The notes: generated by a model not told the origin, from the letters alone. Counted from the stretch's first letter, positions 7,234-15,508 are shown. The stretch is DNA of 39,728 bases from Acidimicrobiales bacterium (GCA_026419545.1 JANZZE010000005.1:1-39728), one strand, 5' to 3'. A program made the numbers and translations.

Positions 7234-8352
7234 CTATCTTGAGGCCGACGCCCGATGGCGCACAGCGCCGCGGCGGCCCAAATAGCGCACAACCCCTCCC
7301 ACCATCAACCCCGTTGCCGCGCCCAGCGCCGCAAACGACAACATCTGACGCCGGCGAGCGTTTAGCGCAAAGAGCGGATATTGATTGTCGCCGTCAACGA
7401 AAACCTCCGCGTTGGTCAAGGTCGGCCTCCAACCCGCCGCGCGCAGTCGGTCGTTGGCGATGACCCATGGATGCACCGTGTAACTCAGGAGGCCCGAGGG
7501 CACCGCAGCACCAGGTAGCAGCGATCGGAGTCGGGCTAGACCGGAGACCAGCTCTGCGGGAACCGGAAGGCGACGAACAGGACCGGAGAGCTCTCGAACC
7601 TGCTCCGCTGCCAACCAACCGTCCGGAGCAACGTTGAACGGCCCTTCGAGTCGCGCCGAACGGGCGAGGACGACGGCCGACACCAGATCATCGATGTGCA
7701 GGTACTGCGCTGGTGCTTCGGCCCCCTCGATTGAGATACCGCGGCCGGACCAGACCGACCGCGAGAACCAGCGTCGCCGCTCAGGATCGACAGTCACTGT
7801 CGGGCGCAAGATGGCCACCGCCGCTTCCGGATGTGCGCTCCGCCACTCCGAGACGAGTCGCTCAATCTCAGCGAAGGCGACCGCCTCGGGAACCTCCGCA
7901 GGTGGCCGAAGCACTGCCTCCTCGGTGAGCGGGATGGGATTGTTGGGCCAGGCGCCGTATACGAGCGCCGAAGACAGCACCACGGTGCTATCGACGCCGA
8001 GGGTCACGGCAAGATCGAGCAGACTCGCAGTGCCGGGGACGTCGGGAGCGCAGCCCGTCCCGCAGATATCAGGGCCCGACAGACGGGAAACTCCCAGGTG
8101 GACGATCGCCGTCACACCTTCCAAAGCCCGTCCCAGACCAGGGTCGGCGAGATCCACCGCATGCGGCTCCACGGTCACCGGCCGCTCGAGCACTACAGCG
8201 CTGACCAAGCCCGCAAGCTCCGACCCCGGGCGGTCGAGGACGACGACTCGCTCGACCCGGGGATCACGCACAATCGCCGCCACCACCTTGTGCCCGAGTG
8301 GGCTCGAAGCACCGGTCACGGCAACCGCGGTGACCTCGTTCGAACTCGACAT
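7234..8352 (-). CDS. NAD(P)-binding SDR/epimerase-family protein with C-terminal membrane anchor
   Basis: 372 residues. An extended-SDR Rossmann fold begins with VTGASSPLG (residues 12-20), followed by VVVLDRP, the VDLAD acidic position and the VHLGVSR strand. The usual catalytic Tyr-x3-Lys dyad is not visible: the aligned place reads PEAVAFAEIERLV, with neither Tyr nor Lys, so classical epimerase/dehydrogenase chemistry is doubtful. A hydrophobic segment near residues 338-357 (FAALGAATGLMVGGVVRYLG) flanked by arginines looks like a tail anchor. ATG 8352 is chosen because the Rossmann motif starts immediately after it; the open frame continues upstream without homology-like sequence. A CATGAT -10-like hexamer lies 6 bases upstream. 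Confidence 0.8.
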   Translation of the reverse strand: MSSSNEVTAVAVTGASSPLGHKVVAAIVRDPRVERVVVLDRPGSELAGLVSAVVLERPVTVEPHAVDLADPGLGRALEGVTAIVHLGVSRLSGPDICGTGCAPDVPGTASLLDLAVTLGVDSTVVLSSALVYGAWPNNPIPLTEEAVLRPPAEVPEAVAFAEIERLVSEWRSAHPEAAVAILRPTVTVDPERRRWFSRSVWSGRGISIEGAEAPAQYLHIDDLVSAVVLARSARLEGPFNVAPDGWLAAEQVRELSGPVRRLPVPAELVSGLARLRSLLPGAAVPSGLLSYTVHPWVIANDRLRAAGWRPTLTNAEVFVDGDNQYPLFALNARRRQMLSFAALGAATGLMVGGVVRYLGRRGAVRHRASASR

Positions 8353-8481
8353 GACCCAATCATGGCGCGGTCGGGGGGTCGCACAGCCAGCTGCCCGACC
8401 TGAAGGCGAGAAACAACAGCTGAAGACAAACACCGACACATCGAACCAGGTGACGCGAGTCGGGAACGAGCTGCTCCCGCG

Positions 8482-8487
8482 TACGAT
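8482..8487 (+). promoter_or_regulatory. Leaderless -10 of the DUF2342 gene
   Basis: TACGAT followed by 6 bases and GTG at 8494. No Shine-Dalgarno is present upstream of the GTG, consistent with a leaderless mRNA. Confidence 0.5.
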
Positions 8488-8493
8488 GCAAGT

Positions 8494-9681
8494 GTGAGCG
8501 AACACGGTGGTGCAAGCGACGATCCTTTCCGGAATCTCCCGCCGATGTTGCGCGAACTGGCCCGTCAGCTGAGCCAGCAGCAGGGTGGCGGGTGGGAAAT
8601 GACCCGGCAATTCGCAGTGAACGTCGCCACCGACGGGCAATGGGAACCCAACATCGACCCCACCGACCGATTCGAAATCGAGCAGTTGGCCCGTGTCGCC
8701 GAACTTCAGATCGGAACGGCGACCGGGCTCTCCACCTCAGTGACAGGGCGATCACTGACCATTATTCCGGTCAACCGCACTCAGTGGGTGTATAGGACGA
8801 TAGAGGACTATCGCCCGTTGCTCGAGGTGCTGGGATCCTCGTTGCACGACACGACGGATTCTTTCGAAGCAGAAAGTGATGACCCGTTCGCGTGGCTGGC
8901 GCCTCTGATGCAGATGTTCGGACCGACCCTGCTCGCGCTCGTCGCCGGGACCATGGTCGGCCATCTGGCTCGACGGGCGCTCGGCCAGTACGAACTACCG
9001 ATTCCCCGACCTCCCGAAGATGAGCTGCAACTCGTGCTCCCCAACCTCGACAAGTTCGGATCGGACTGGAGCCTGCCCCAGCAAGATGTCCGGCTCTGGG
9101 TCTGTCTTCACGAGGTCGCTCATCACGCCGTACTCGGGCTTCCCCATGTGCGCTCACACCTCGACAAACTGCTGCGAACGTACCTCTCGGCTTTCGAGAC
9201 CAGCACGATCAGCCTCGACGAACAATTCAGTCACCTCGATGTGAGCGATCCAGCGGCGCTGGCGTCACTCCCGGATCGCTTCGGCGACCCCGATCTGCTG
9301 CTCGGTGTGATCCAGTCGCCGACCCAGCGGGAGCTCCTCCCCCAACTCGAAGCGGTCGTCGCCGCAATCGTCGGCTACGTCGACTACGTGATGGACCAGG
9401 TCGGCTCGAGCCTGATCACCTCATATTCGATGGTGGCTGAGGCGCTCCGACGGCGACGAGTCGAAGCCGCGCCAAGCGACCGCTTCGTGGAACGCCTCTT
9501 CGGCCTCGAGATGTCACAAGCGACGTACGACCGAGGAGAGCGCTTCGTCCATGGCGTCGTGGAACGAGCGGGAGAGAACGGCCTCGCCCGACTATGGGAA
9601 TCCGAACGGACCCTACCGACACCGGCTGAGATCGAGGCGCCAGGCCTTTGGCTCGCGCGGATCGATCTCCCCGAGGACTGA
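8494..9681 (+). CDS. Zinc-dependent metalloprotease, DUF2342 / F420-biosynthesis-associated family
   Basis: 395 residues. The family, found mainly in actinobacteria, is annotated as zinc-dependent metalloprotease or coenzyme F420 biosynthesis-associated protein. The metal-binding HExxH motif is visible as HEVAHH (His206, Glu207, His210), in the context LWVCLHEVAHHAVLGLPHVR, and the preceding MFGPTLLALVAGTMVGHLA is a conserved glycine-rich hydrophobic stretch. The C-terminal segment with FGLEMSQATYDRGERFVHGV is also typical. Substrate is not known; a link to F420 metabolism rests on family annotation only. It is divergent from the SDR gene, with only 141 bases between, and convergent with the MFS gene downstream. 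Confidence 0.85.
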   Translation: MSEHGGASDDPFRNLPPMLRELARQLSQQQGGGWEMTRQFAVNVATDGQWEPNIDPTDRFEIEQLARVAELQIGTATGLSTSVTGRSLTIIPVNRTQWVYRTIEDYRPLLEVLGSSLHDTTDSFEAESDDPFAWLAPLMQMFGPTLLALVAGTMVGHLARRALGQYELPIPRPPEDELQLVLPNLDKFGSDWSLPQQDVRLWVCLHEVAHHAVLGLPHVRSHLDKLLRTYLSAFETSTISLDEQFSHLDVSDPAALASLPDRFGDPDLLLGVIQSPTQRELLPQLEAVVAAIVGYVDYVMDQVGSSLITSYSMVAEALRRRRVEAAPSDRFVERLFGLEMSQATYDRGERFVHGVVERAGENGLARLWESERTLPTPAEIEAPGLWLARIDLPED

Positions 9682-9782
9682 CAACTGACCTGTCTGCTCA
9701 ATGACCGGTGATGGGCCGGTACCGCCCACCGACGAACTGGTGCCAACTGCGACAGCGTATCCGCACTCATTCTCACCACTGA

Positions 9783-9798
9783 CCGCTGCAGACAGCGG
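9783..9798. terminator. Hairpin between convergent genes
   Basis: CCGCTG (9783-9788) and CAGCGG (9793-9798) around a CAGA loop, inside the 143-base gap between the convergent DUF2342 and MFS genes. A bidirectional terminator is plausible from position; there is no T-run. Confidence 0.35.
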
Positions 9799-9824
9799 AC
9801 GCGTCTCGCCTGTGCTCGCGCCAG

Positions 9825-11741
9825 TCAGCTCTTCTGGTCCCCACCGTACCCACCCGGCTCAAATCCTGGTAGCGGCGGCGTGACGCTGTCTCGCCAACGA
9901 GGCTCCGGATAGTCGGGGGTCTCGTCGTCATCGTCGAAGGGAAGTGAAAGTTCAAACATGCTCTCTCCCGGCCGTGACGGCTGGCCCCCGTCAAACCTCG
10001 GGATCTGCTCGCCCCCGTCCGGCCCCGGGAAAGGACGACAGTCTCGTGCCACAACAGGATGGGTTTCCGTTTCCTCAGCAGGTGCCGCGGAGAGCCTCGT
10101 TTCCCCGGAGTCGGTTGACAAGGCAGCGCCATCTGGCGAGGTAGCGAACAAGCCTTCCGTCGGTGTCGCCACCAGCGCTGGCGGGATCGGAACATCGGGT
10201 TGACCGAAAAGTCCCTCGGTCACGGGTCTACCCGCCACAACCGGGACCTGCTCGACGACGGTCGGCTCATCGAATTCGCCGCCTCCACCCACCGGGGCCC
10301 CTGAACCCGAATACGACGAGACACCACCTGCTCGGCGCGAGGGCTCATCGCCCGAAACGGTTTTTCGGCGGCCCCGACGCGCCACCAAGGCATTGAAGAT
10401 CCTTCGCCACAGGGCCTCGCGGTAGGGGAGCTCGGGCCTCTTGCCGGCAGCGACCTGTTGAACCTGCCGGTACCCGATCATGTACATGACCAAGGCGTAG
10501 GCCGAGATGGCGGCAATCACCGCGTAACCGACATCATCTGGGATCCGGAAGATCACCGGGATGAAGGCCCCGATAACCCACACAAGCTGAAAGCGTGTCT
10601 CAAATCGGGCAAAAGAGCGGCCACGGTTTGCGTCAGGAGCATCTCGCTGAACGAGCGCATCGAAGCCTTGCTTGGCGACACTCGAGGTCATCCCGACGGC
10701 GAACGACATCACCGAGGCCCCCAAGAGCAGGTTGTCCCGAAGGAAGAGGACAAAGGCGCTCGCCATGACGATGGTTCCCACGGCGATCATCAACATCTTC
10801 TCTTCCACGAAGCGTCGCCGTAGCAGCGGCGACAGGCCAGCACCACTTAGAAATCCGCCCTGGGCGGCCACGACAACCACGAGGAACCACCAATTCGGGG
10901 CGGCTGCGCTGCGGAAACTGAAGGCAACCATGAACGTGAGAAAACCGACGATGAATCGGGTGAGAGCGATTGCGGAGGCCGCATGAAGAATTCCCGCGCC
11001 CCGAAGCTCCTGACGCTCGGCGTCCCCGGGAGGTTCGGGGGCCACCTTGACATCGGGAAGGGCAAAGGCCTGCAAAGCGCATCCGATGAACGAAATCATC
11101 GCCAAGGCGATGACCACCTTCGGGCCGGCTGTCTCGCCAAACAACTTGCTGAAGGCCAGACCCGGCCCCCCAGCGACAACAGCCGCGATCGCACCGAGAA
11201 GGCTGAGCTTGGCGTTTGCTTCGACGAGCTCGGCGTCGCTGCGGACCGTTGTCGGCAAGAGCGCGCTCTTCGAAATCAAGTGCACCTTGGACAACACCAA
11301 CAAGAGGAACGCCTCGAGATAGAAGCCGAGATTGTCGAGATCACGCAAAAGCAGGAAGGCCACGAACGCACGCGCGAGGGCTGCACCAAAGATCATCCAG
11401 CGTCGCCCGCCAGACGCCCGGTCGAGTAGCGGCCCGATCAGTGGGCTTGCGACGGCAAACGGCGCCAGCGTGAGCAACAGATACAGCGCGACCTTGCCCC
11501 GCGCCACACCTGGATCTGCGTTGAAGAACACCGTTCCCGCCATGCCGATGGCGAACAATCCGTCCCCCGCAACAGAGAACAGGTGGGTGCGGGCCAACCT
11601 CGTGAACGGGGAGATCGGTCCCTTTCGCCCCAGGTCACGGGCGTGAATCCGAGGTTCGAGCGGGCGCGGCCCACTCCTGTGGGTCCGCCCTCGCCAGTCT
11701 CCCCGCGGCCGGGTCACCTGGTACTGCGTCCGCTCTTCCAC
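9825..11741 (-). CDS. MFS-type membrane transporter with long acidic cytoplasmic tail
   Basis: 638 residues from GTG 11741, which is bounded upstream by an in-frame stop. After a basic 50-residue N-terminus come about ten to twelve membrane helices (residues 50-450), including the major-facilitator-like loop LIGPLLDRASGGRRWMI. Residues from about 455 to the end form a 180-residue low-complexity tail rich in Pro, Gly, Asp and Glu, with the short repeat VTEGLFGQP / PTEGLFATS and an acidic DDDDE run. No substrate can be named; efflux of small molecules is the generic expectation. The tail is unusual for the superfamily and may bind a partner or be phosphorylated. A TACGAT -10 sits 8 bases before the GTG. 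Confidence 0.8.
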   Translation of the reverse strand: MEERTQYQVTRPRGDWRGRTHRSGPRPLEPRIHARDLGRKGPISPFTRLARTHLFSVAGDGLFAIGMAGTVFFNADPGVARGKVALYLLLTLAPFAVASPLIGPLLDRASGGRRWMIFGAALARAFVAFLLLRDLDNLGFYLEAFLLLVLSKVHLISKSALLPTTVRSDAELVEANAKLSLLGAIAAVVAGGPGLAFSKLFGETAGPKVVIALAMISFIGCALQAFALPDVKVAPEPPGDAERQELRGAGILHAASAIALTRFIVGFLTFMVAFSFRSAAAPNWWFLVVVVAAQGGFLSGAGLSPLLRRRFVEEKMLMIAVGTIVMASAFVLFLRDNLLLGASVMSFAVGMTSSVAKQGFDALVQRDAPDANRGRSFARFETRFQLVWVIGAFIPVIFRIPDDVGYAVIAAISAYALVMYMIGYRQVQQVAAGKRPELPYREALWRRIFNALVARRGRRKTVSGDEPSRRAGGVSSYSGSGAPVGGGGEFDEPTVVEQVPVVAGRPVTEGLFGQPDVPIPPALVATPTEGLFATSPDGAALSTDSGETRLSAAPAEETETHPVVARDCRPFPGPDGGEQIPRFDGGQPSRPGESMFELSLPFDDDDETPDYPEPRWRDSVTPPLPGFEPGGYGGDQKS

Positions 11742-11749
11742 GCATCCTC

Positions 11750-11755
11750 ATCGTA
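11750..11755 (-). promoter_or_regulatory. Leaderless -10 of the MFS gene
   Basis: TACGAT on the minus strand (complement of 11750-11755), 8 bases before GTG 11741. The same hexamer serves the DUF2342 gene. Confidence 0.45.
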
Positions 11756-11797
11756 CGGCCACCCGCAACAAGCCGACGTCACCCCTTACCTCCCCCC

Positions 11798-11837
11798 TTG
11801 GGTGCTTTCCCCTGCATGCCGGGGGAAGCTCACCCAA
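11798..11837. terminator. Long hairpin downstream of regX3-like gene
   Basis: TTGGGTG (11798-11804) plus CTTTCCCC (11805-11812) pair with GGGGGAAG (11821-11828) and CACCCAA (11831-11837), a 15-bp stem with one T-G wobble, a 2-base bulge and an 8-base loop. It lies about 80 bases beyond the regX3-like stop codon on the minus strand and before the MFS promoter. Probable U-less terminator. A related hairpin occurs at 33807-33843. Confidence 0.55.
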
Positions 11838-11917
11838 CACAGAAAGGGGCAGTTGCATCCGAGAAGGTACGGAGGGGGTCGTTGTTGGCGACCGTAGGAA
11901 GCGACCGGCGGTCGTCG

Positions 11918-12625
11918 TCAAGCGCGGGGCTTGTCGAACTTGTAGCCCAACCCGCGGATAGTAACGATACGGGTGGGATTCGACGGGTCGTCCTCGACCT
12001 TGGCACGGAGACGTTTTATGTGGACGTCAAGTGTCTTGGTATCGCCGACATAGTCTGCACCCCACACACGGTGGATCAGCTGATCTCGGGTCAGGACCCG
12101 GCCCGCGTTTTCGATCAAAAACGCAAGCAGTTCAAACTCCTTGAGCGGCAGGCGGACCTGTTCGCCTCGAACGGTCACCTCGTGCCGAGCGTGGTCAACA
12201 ACGACATCACCTACTGCAACGACGTCGCTTTCTGGGTCCAGAGCAATGAGACCGTCTCGACTCCGGCGCCGCAAAACGGCTCGCATGCGGGCCACAAGTT
12301 CCCGGAGCCGATAAGGCTTGGTCACATAATCGTCGGCACCGACCTCGAGGCCAACCACGGTGTCGATCTCGGATGCCTTTGCGGTCACCATGATGATCGG
12401 TACTTCCGACTTTGCGCGGAGTTCACGACAGACGTCGATCCCCGACACTTTCGGGAGCATCACATCGAGGAGGACGAGGTCAGGAGCAACATCGTCGAAC
12501 ATTTCAAGCGCTTCTGCGCCGTCGCGTGCCACAGAGACAGCGAAACCCTCGCGCTCCAGCCCAACGGTCAAGGCATCTATGAACGAGTCCTCGTCCTCCA
12601 CGAGCAGCACTCGTTGAGTCGTCAC
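11918..12625 (-). CDS. regX3: OmpR/PhoB-family response regulator, RegX3-like
   Basis: 235 residues. The receiver domain (1-120) has the acidic pair Glu10/Asp11, phosphoacceptor Asp54 in LLDVMLP, and the conserved VTKPY lysine. A winged-helix DNA-binding domain follows (about 140-230), with RLPLKEFELLAFLIENAGRV and the VDVHIKRLR-type recognition helix region ending in IRGLGYKF. GTG 12625 is chosen because it overlaps the kinase stop as GTGA (12622-12625); an in-frame TTG at 12637 is less likely. With the adjacent SenX3-like kinase and phoU, this should be the phosphate-starvation regulator, comparable to mycobacterial RegX3 and streptomycete PhoP. It may bind the PHO-box-like repeats at 14919-14951. 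Confidence 0.9.
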   Translation of the reverse strand: MTTQRVLLVEDEDSFIDALTVGLEREGFAVSVARDGAEALEMFDDVAPDLVLLDVMLPKVSGIDVCRELRAKSEVPIIMVTAKASEIDTVVGLEVGADDYVTKPYRLRELVARMRAVLRRRSRDGLIALDPESDVVAVGDVVVDHARHEVTVRGEQVRLPLKEFELLAFLIENAGRVLTRDQLIHRVWGADYVGDTKTLDVHIKRLRAKVEDDPSNPTRIVTIRGLGYKFDKPRA

Positions 12626-13920
12626 GACTTCCCCCAATCGCCACTCGCTTGCTGGGACCCACCTGCGGCCAGGTTCGCCGGGTTACCCGGAGAAGCTGCC
12701 GGCAGGACCAAGGTGAACACGCTTCCTTCGCCAAGCCTCGAGGTAACACGCACCTCGCCGCCGTGATTCTCGGCGATATGACGGACGATCGCCAGTCCGA
12801 GGCCTGTACCCCCGGTTTGGCGGCTGCGCCCTGCGTCAACCCGGTAGAACCGCTCGAAAATTCGGTCGAGATCCTTTGCTGGAATCCCCGTCCCGTGGTC
12901 CTCGATGGCAACAAAGACGCTCGTGTCATCCCGACACGCTCGGACTTCTACCGGCGAACCGCTCAGCGAATACTTCACGGCGTTATCGAGAAGGTTATAC
13001 ACAGCTGACACCAGCTGTCTGCGATCACCCAACACCTCGAGGGGCTCCGGCGACTCACGCACGACGATCGGGATCTCAGCTTGATCTGCCGCCGGTCCGA
13101 TTCGCGCAACTGCTTCGCGCACGACGTTGGCCACTGAGAGCACCTCGCGCTGCGGGGACTCTTCGTTCTCAATCCTGGTCAGCTCAAGTAGGTCGTCGAT
13201 GGTGCGGTTCACCCGGAGCGCCTCGCTCACCATTCTCTCGGCCAACCTGCGCGCCACCTCAGGATCCTGCTCGCCAACAAGGGTCTCAGCGAGAAGAGCG
13301 AGCGCACCAATCGGCGTCTTCAATTCATGGCTGATGTTGGCCACAAAGTCTCGGCGCACATTGTCCAGCTGTCGCCGCTCGGTAACGTCTTGAACGATCA
13401 CCACCGCACCCACAGCATTGTCCGGGGAAGGTACGGGCACTGCGCTCACCACGACATGGCGCCGCGGCGGGCCGAAAAGGTCAACGGCGCGTTGCGAGGA
13501 CACTCCGCCAACTGCAGCTGAGGCAACCTCATTGATCACTGCAGCCACCAACGCATCGCCATGCCGAGCCGACTCGTACGACCGCGCGAGTTCATTCCGG
13601 AAGACCGCTTCGCCGCTCCGGTCAAAGATGACGACGCCCTGTGGGATCGCGTCAAGCGCTCGTTCAAGCTCAAGCAACCGCTCACCCTGATCAGCCCGAT
13701 CGTTGACGACACGTGTGACCACCCGGTCGAGCAGCTCAACCGTCGCCTCGAGGTCCGCTCCACCGCGATCCTTTGAAGGGTCGTCGTCGAGTCGGTGAAC
13801 GCAAACGGCGATTTGTTCGGAAACAGAGACCGCGCGCCGACGAGCTCGCTGTGCGGCAACCGTCCACCCAATCAGGAAACCCACGAGGCCAATAGCAACA
13901 GCAGAGACAACGGCGATCAT
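12622..13920 (-). CDS. senX3: PAS-containing sensor histidine kinase, SenX3/PhoR-like
   Basis: 432 residues. An N-terminal membrane helix (residues 3-22) is followed by a PAS domain (about 85-185, IPQGVVIFDRSGEAVFRN), a dimerisation/phosphoacceptor domain with SHELKTP (His198), and an HATPase_c domain with N-box DNAVKYS, G1 DHGTGIP and G2 GGTGLGLAI. One membrane helix and no large extracellular domain is the SenX3 type, in which phosphate status is read through PhoU and the Pst transporter rather than by direct sensing. ATG 13920 follows phoU by 114 bases on the same strand. No pst genes are in this window. Confidence 0.9.
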   Translation of the reverse strand: MIAVVSAVAIGLVGFLIGWTVAAQRARRRAVSVSEQIAVCVHRLDDDPSKDRGGADLEATVELLDRVVTRVVNDRADQGERLLELERALDAIPQGVVIFDRSGEAVFRNELARSYESARHGDALVAAVINEVASAAVGGVSSQRAVDLFGPPRRHVVVSAVPVPSPDNAVGAVVIVQDVTERRQLDNVRRDFVANISHELKTPIGALALLAETLVGEQDPEVARRLAERMVSEALRVNRTIDDLLELTRIENEESPQREVLSVANVVREAVARIGPAADQAEIPIVVRESPEPLEVLGDRRQLVSAVYNLLDNAVKYSLSGSPVEVRACRDDTSVFVAIEDHGTGIPAKDLDRIFERFYRVDAGRSRQTGGTGLGLAIVRHIAENHGGEVRVTSRLGEGSVFTLVLPAASPGNPANLAAGGSQQASGDWGKS

Positions 13921-14034
13921 CCGGCGTCCGCTCGCCCCGTCAGTGCTCGACCGGCGGTTTCAGTAGCATCCGGCGTCATCCTCAATCCCGTGCGCCCCGC
14001 CGCCGGCGTCTGCGATCCCCTCCTATTGGTCTTC

Positions 14035-14793
14035 CTATTGGTCTTCACCGGCATGCGTCGTACCTTCCGGCTCGGATTCCGTCTCAACGTCGGAACCTGC
14101 CCGGGCAGATCGTGCCCTGACCCTGGCTTGTCCAGTGTGCTCCGGGAGCCACCCAGTCACCATGAACCGCACCCGGTCACCGATATTGACGGCGTGATCT
14201 CCGATCCGTTCGTAGTAGCGCCCGATCAACGCGAGCTGTACCGCTCCCTGGAGCCCGATGGCCTTGTGCTCATGTGACTCGAAGATCGCTTGGATGTAGT
14301 CCTTGTGCAACGCGTCGAGCCGGTCGTCCATGTCATCGAGCGCAGCCGCAAGCGCTACGTTGCTCTCGGCGTACGCGTCAATCGCAAGCTTGAAAAGCCG
14401 GGTGGCCTCCTCGCTCATCTGTTCGATCATGCCGCGGACTCGTGGGTCGAACTCGATGCCATATATGCGGCGAGCTGCCTTGGCAACATTCACCATGAGA
14501 TCACCCGAACGTTCGATCTCCGACGTCAACTTGATAGCGGTGATGAGCGCCCGCAGATCGCTGGCAAATGGCTGCTGTAGGGTGAGGACCTGATAGCAGT
14601 GCTCCTCGATCTCAACGGTGAGATCGTCGATGAGATCATCGTCCTCGATCAGCCGTTGCGCGCCCTGCAGATCGTTGGAAAGCAGCACATCAGTGCCGCG
14701 GGGAATGAACTCGGTGACCATGGCAGCAAGCCGCACCACATCGGAACGAATGCGCTCGAGTTCCTGGTGAAAGGCCCGCATCTTCTCACTCAT
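14035..14793 (-). CDS. phoU: Phosphate signalling regulator PhoU
   Basis: 252 residues from ATG 14793; an in-frame GTG two codons upstream (14799) is an alternative. Two PhoU-type three-helix repeats are visible, with the metal-binding-type motifs EIERSGDLMVNVA in the first and RYYERIGDHAVNIG in the second. A polar, acidic 35-residue tail extends past the fold. PhoU keeps the SenX3/PhoR kinase off when phosphate is plentiful. It is the first gene of a phoU-senX3-regX3 run, in contrast to loci where phoU sits with pst genes. PHO-box-like repeats and a -10 upstream suggest feedback control by the response regulator. Confidence 0.93.
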   Translation of the reverse strand: MSEKMRAFHQELERIRSDVVRLAAMVTEFIPRGTDVLLSNDLQGAQRLIEDDDLIDDLTVEIEEHCYQVLTLQQPFASDLRALITAIKLTSEIERSGDLMVNVAKAARRIYGIEFDPRVRGMIEQMSEEATRLFKLAIDAYAESNVALAAALDDMDDRLDALHKDYIQAIFESHEHKAIGLQGAVQLALIGRYYERIGDHAVNIGDRVRFMVTGWLPEHTGQARVRARSARAGSDVETESEPEGTTHAGEDQ

Positions 14794-14898
14794 CTTCACC
14801 CGACCCTGTCAGTCAAGGCTTTCCATCCCCCTGCGTCCCACCGTCAACGACATCCGCGACCGTACCCGCCGCTGAGCATCCGCGCCGGTCCGCCGGAA

Positions 14899-14951
14899 AT
14901 TAAATGGCTTGCCTTTCGCGTCGGCCACCCGAGAGTGAACCGGCGATTAAC
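14899..14951 (-). promoter_or_regulatory. Candidate PHO box and -10 of phoU
   Basis: On the minus strand three contiguous 11-base units occur: GTTAATCGCCG (14951-14941), GTTCACTCTCG (14940-14930) and GGTGGCCGACG (14929-14919). The middle unit matches the Streptomyces PhoP direct-repeat consensus as I recall it, G(G/T)TCAYYYR(G/C)G, at 10 of 11 positions; the outer two at about 8 of 11. TTTAAT (14904-14899) lies 14 bases downstream and resembles a -10, so the repeats overlap the -35 zone as expected for an activator. The rest of the 264-base gap 14800-15063 shows no gene. Confidence 0.45.
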
Positions 14952-15063
14952 GATGAGCCAAGTTTCCGTACTCCGGGAACCCGGGGCGCTCACCCACACC
15001 AGCGCTCGTCTGTGGCGACGGGTCTCGCCGATTACCACCGAACCCTCCAACCTGATCGCGAAT

Positions 15064-15417
15064 TCAGTCTTCTTCCGAGGTCAGGGCCTGCCGGAGGGCA
15101 GCGAGCCGATCGGTGGCAACCGCATACCAGACCCATCGACCTCGTTTCTCACTCCGGACAAGGCCTGCCTGACTGAGAACCTTCAGGTGATGGGAAACCG
15201 TCGGTTGGCTCTTGCCGAGCGGCACGACGAGATCGCAAGCACACACTTCGCCGTCTTCGGCTGCCGCGAGCAGGTTCAAGAGGCGAAGCCTAGCTGGATC
15301 GGCGAGCGCAGCGAACATCCGCGCAAGCTCTCCTGCATCTTCCTCGCTCAGCAGCTCTCCGACGAACAACGAACAGCATGCCGCCGGTACCGAGTTGACG
15401 GCCGAGGGTCCTGCCAC
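15064..15417 (-). CDS. arsR: ArsR/SmtB-family arsenic-responsive repressor
   Basis: 117 residues. Winged-helix repressor with ALADPARLRLLNLL, the metalloid-binding segment GEVCACDLV (two cysteines, ELCVCDL type) at the alpha-3 position, and the recognition helix SQPTVSHHLKVLSQAGLV. An additional CC pair near residue 14 (VPAACCSLF) could complete a metalloid site. ArsR leaves its operator when As(III) binds. GTG 15417 is preceded by TAGGTT at 6 bases and TTGTCA 17 bases further upstream, making a leaderless promoter. It is divergent from arsI across 91 bases, so it probably represses both itself and arsI. Confidence 0.9.
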   Translation of the reverse strand: MAGPSAVNSVPAACCSLFVGELLSEEDAGELARMFAALADPARLRLLNLLAAAEDGEVCACDLVVPLGKSQPTVSHHLKVLSQAGLVRSEKRGRWVWYAVATDRLAALRQALTSEED

Positions 15418-15423
15418 ACAGTC

Positions 15424-15474
15424 AACCTATCGACCGCTCTAAATATTGACAATCATCGATAAATTAACTATACA
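15424..15474. promoter_or_regulatory. Back-to-back arsR and arsI promoters with overlapping -35 elements
   Basis: Plus strand: TTGACA (15446-15451), 17-base spacer, TATACA (15469-15474), reading toward arsI. Minus strand: TTGTCA (15452-15447), 17-base spacer, TAGGTT (15429-15424), then 6 bases to the arsR GTG. Both -35 hexamers lie in the 9-base palindrome ATTGACAAT (15445-15453). The region is strikingly AT-rich for this genome. Confidence 0.7.
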
Positions 15475-15497
15475 TATCGAATCTCGTCAATGTATAG
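15468..15497. promoter_or_regulatory. Candidate ArsR operator dyad
   Basis: CTATACAT (15468-15475), 14 bases, ATGTATAG (15490-15497): a perfect 8-bp inverted repeat covering the arsI -10 and the expected transcription start. Binding here would block arsI. In RNA it could also form a hairpin just before the arsI Shine-Dalgarno. Confidence 0.45.
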
Positions 15498-15508
15498 AGG
15501 GACACCAC

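Noticed and set aside
8353-8640. Upstream extension of the SDR frame
   Set aside because: It overlaps the DUF2342 gene and its promoter, and the Rossmann motif sits at the expected distance from ATG 8352.
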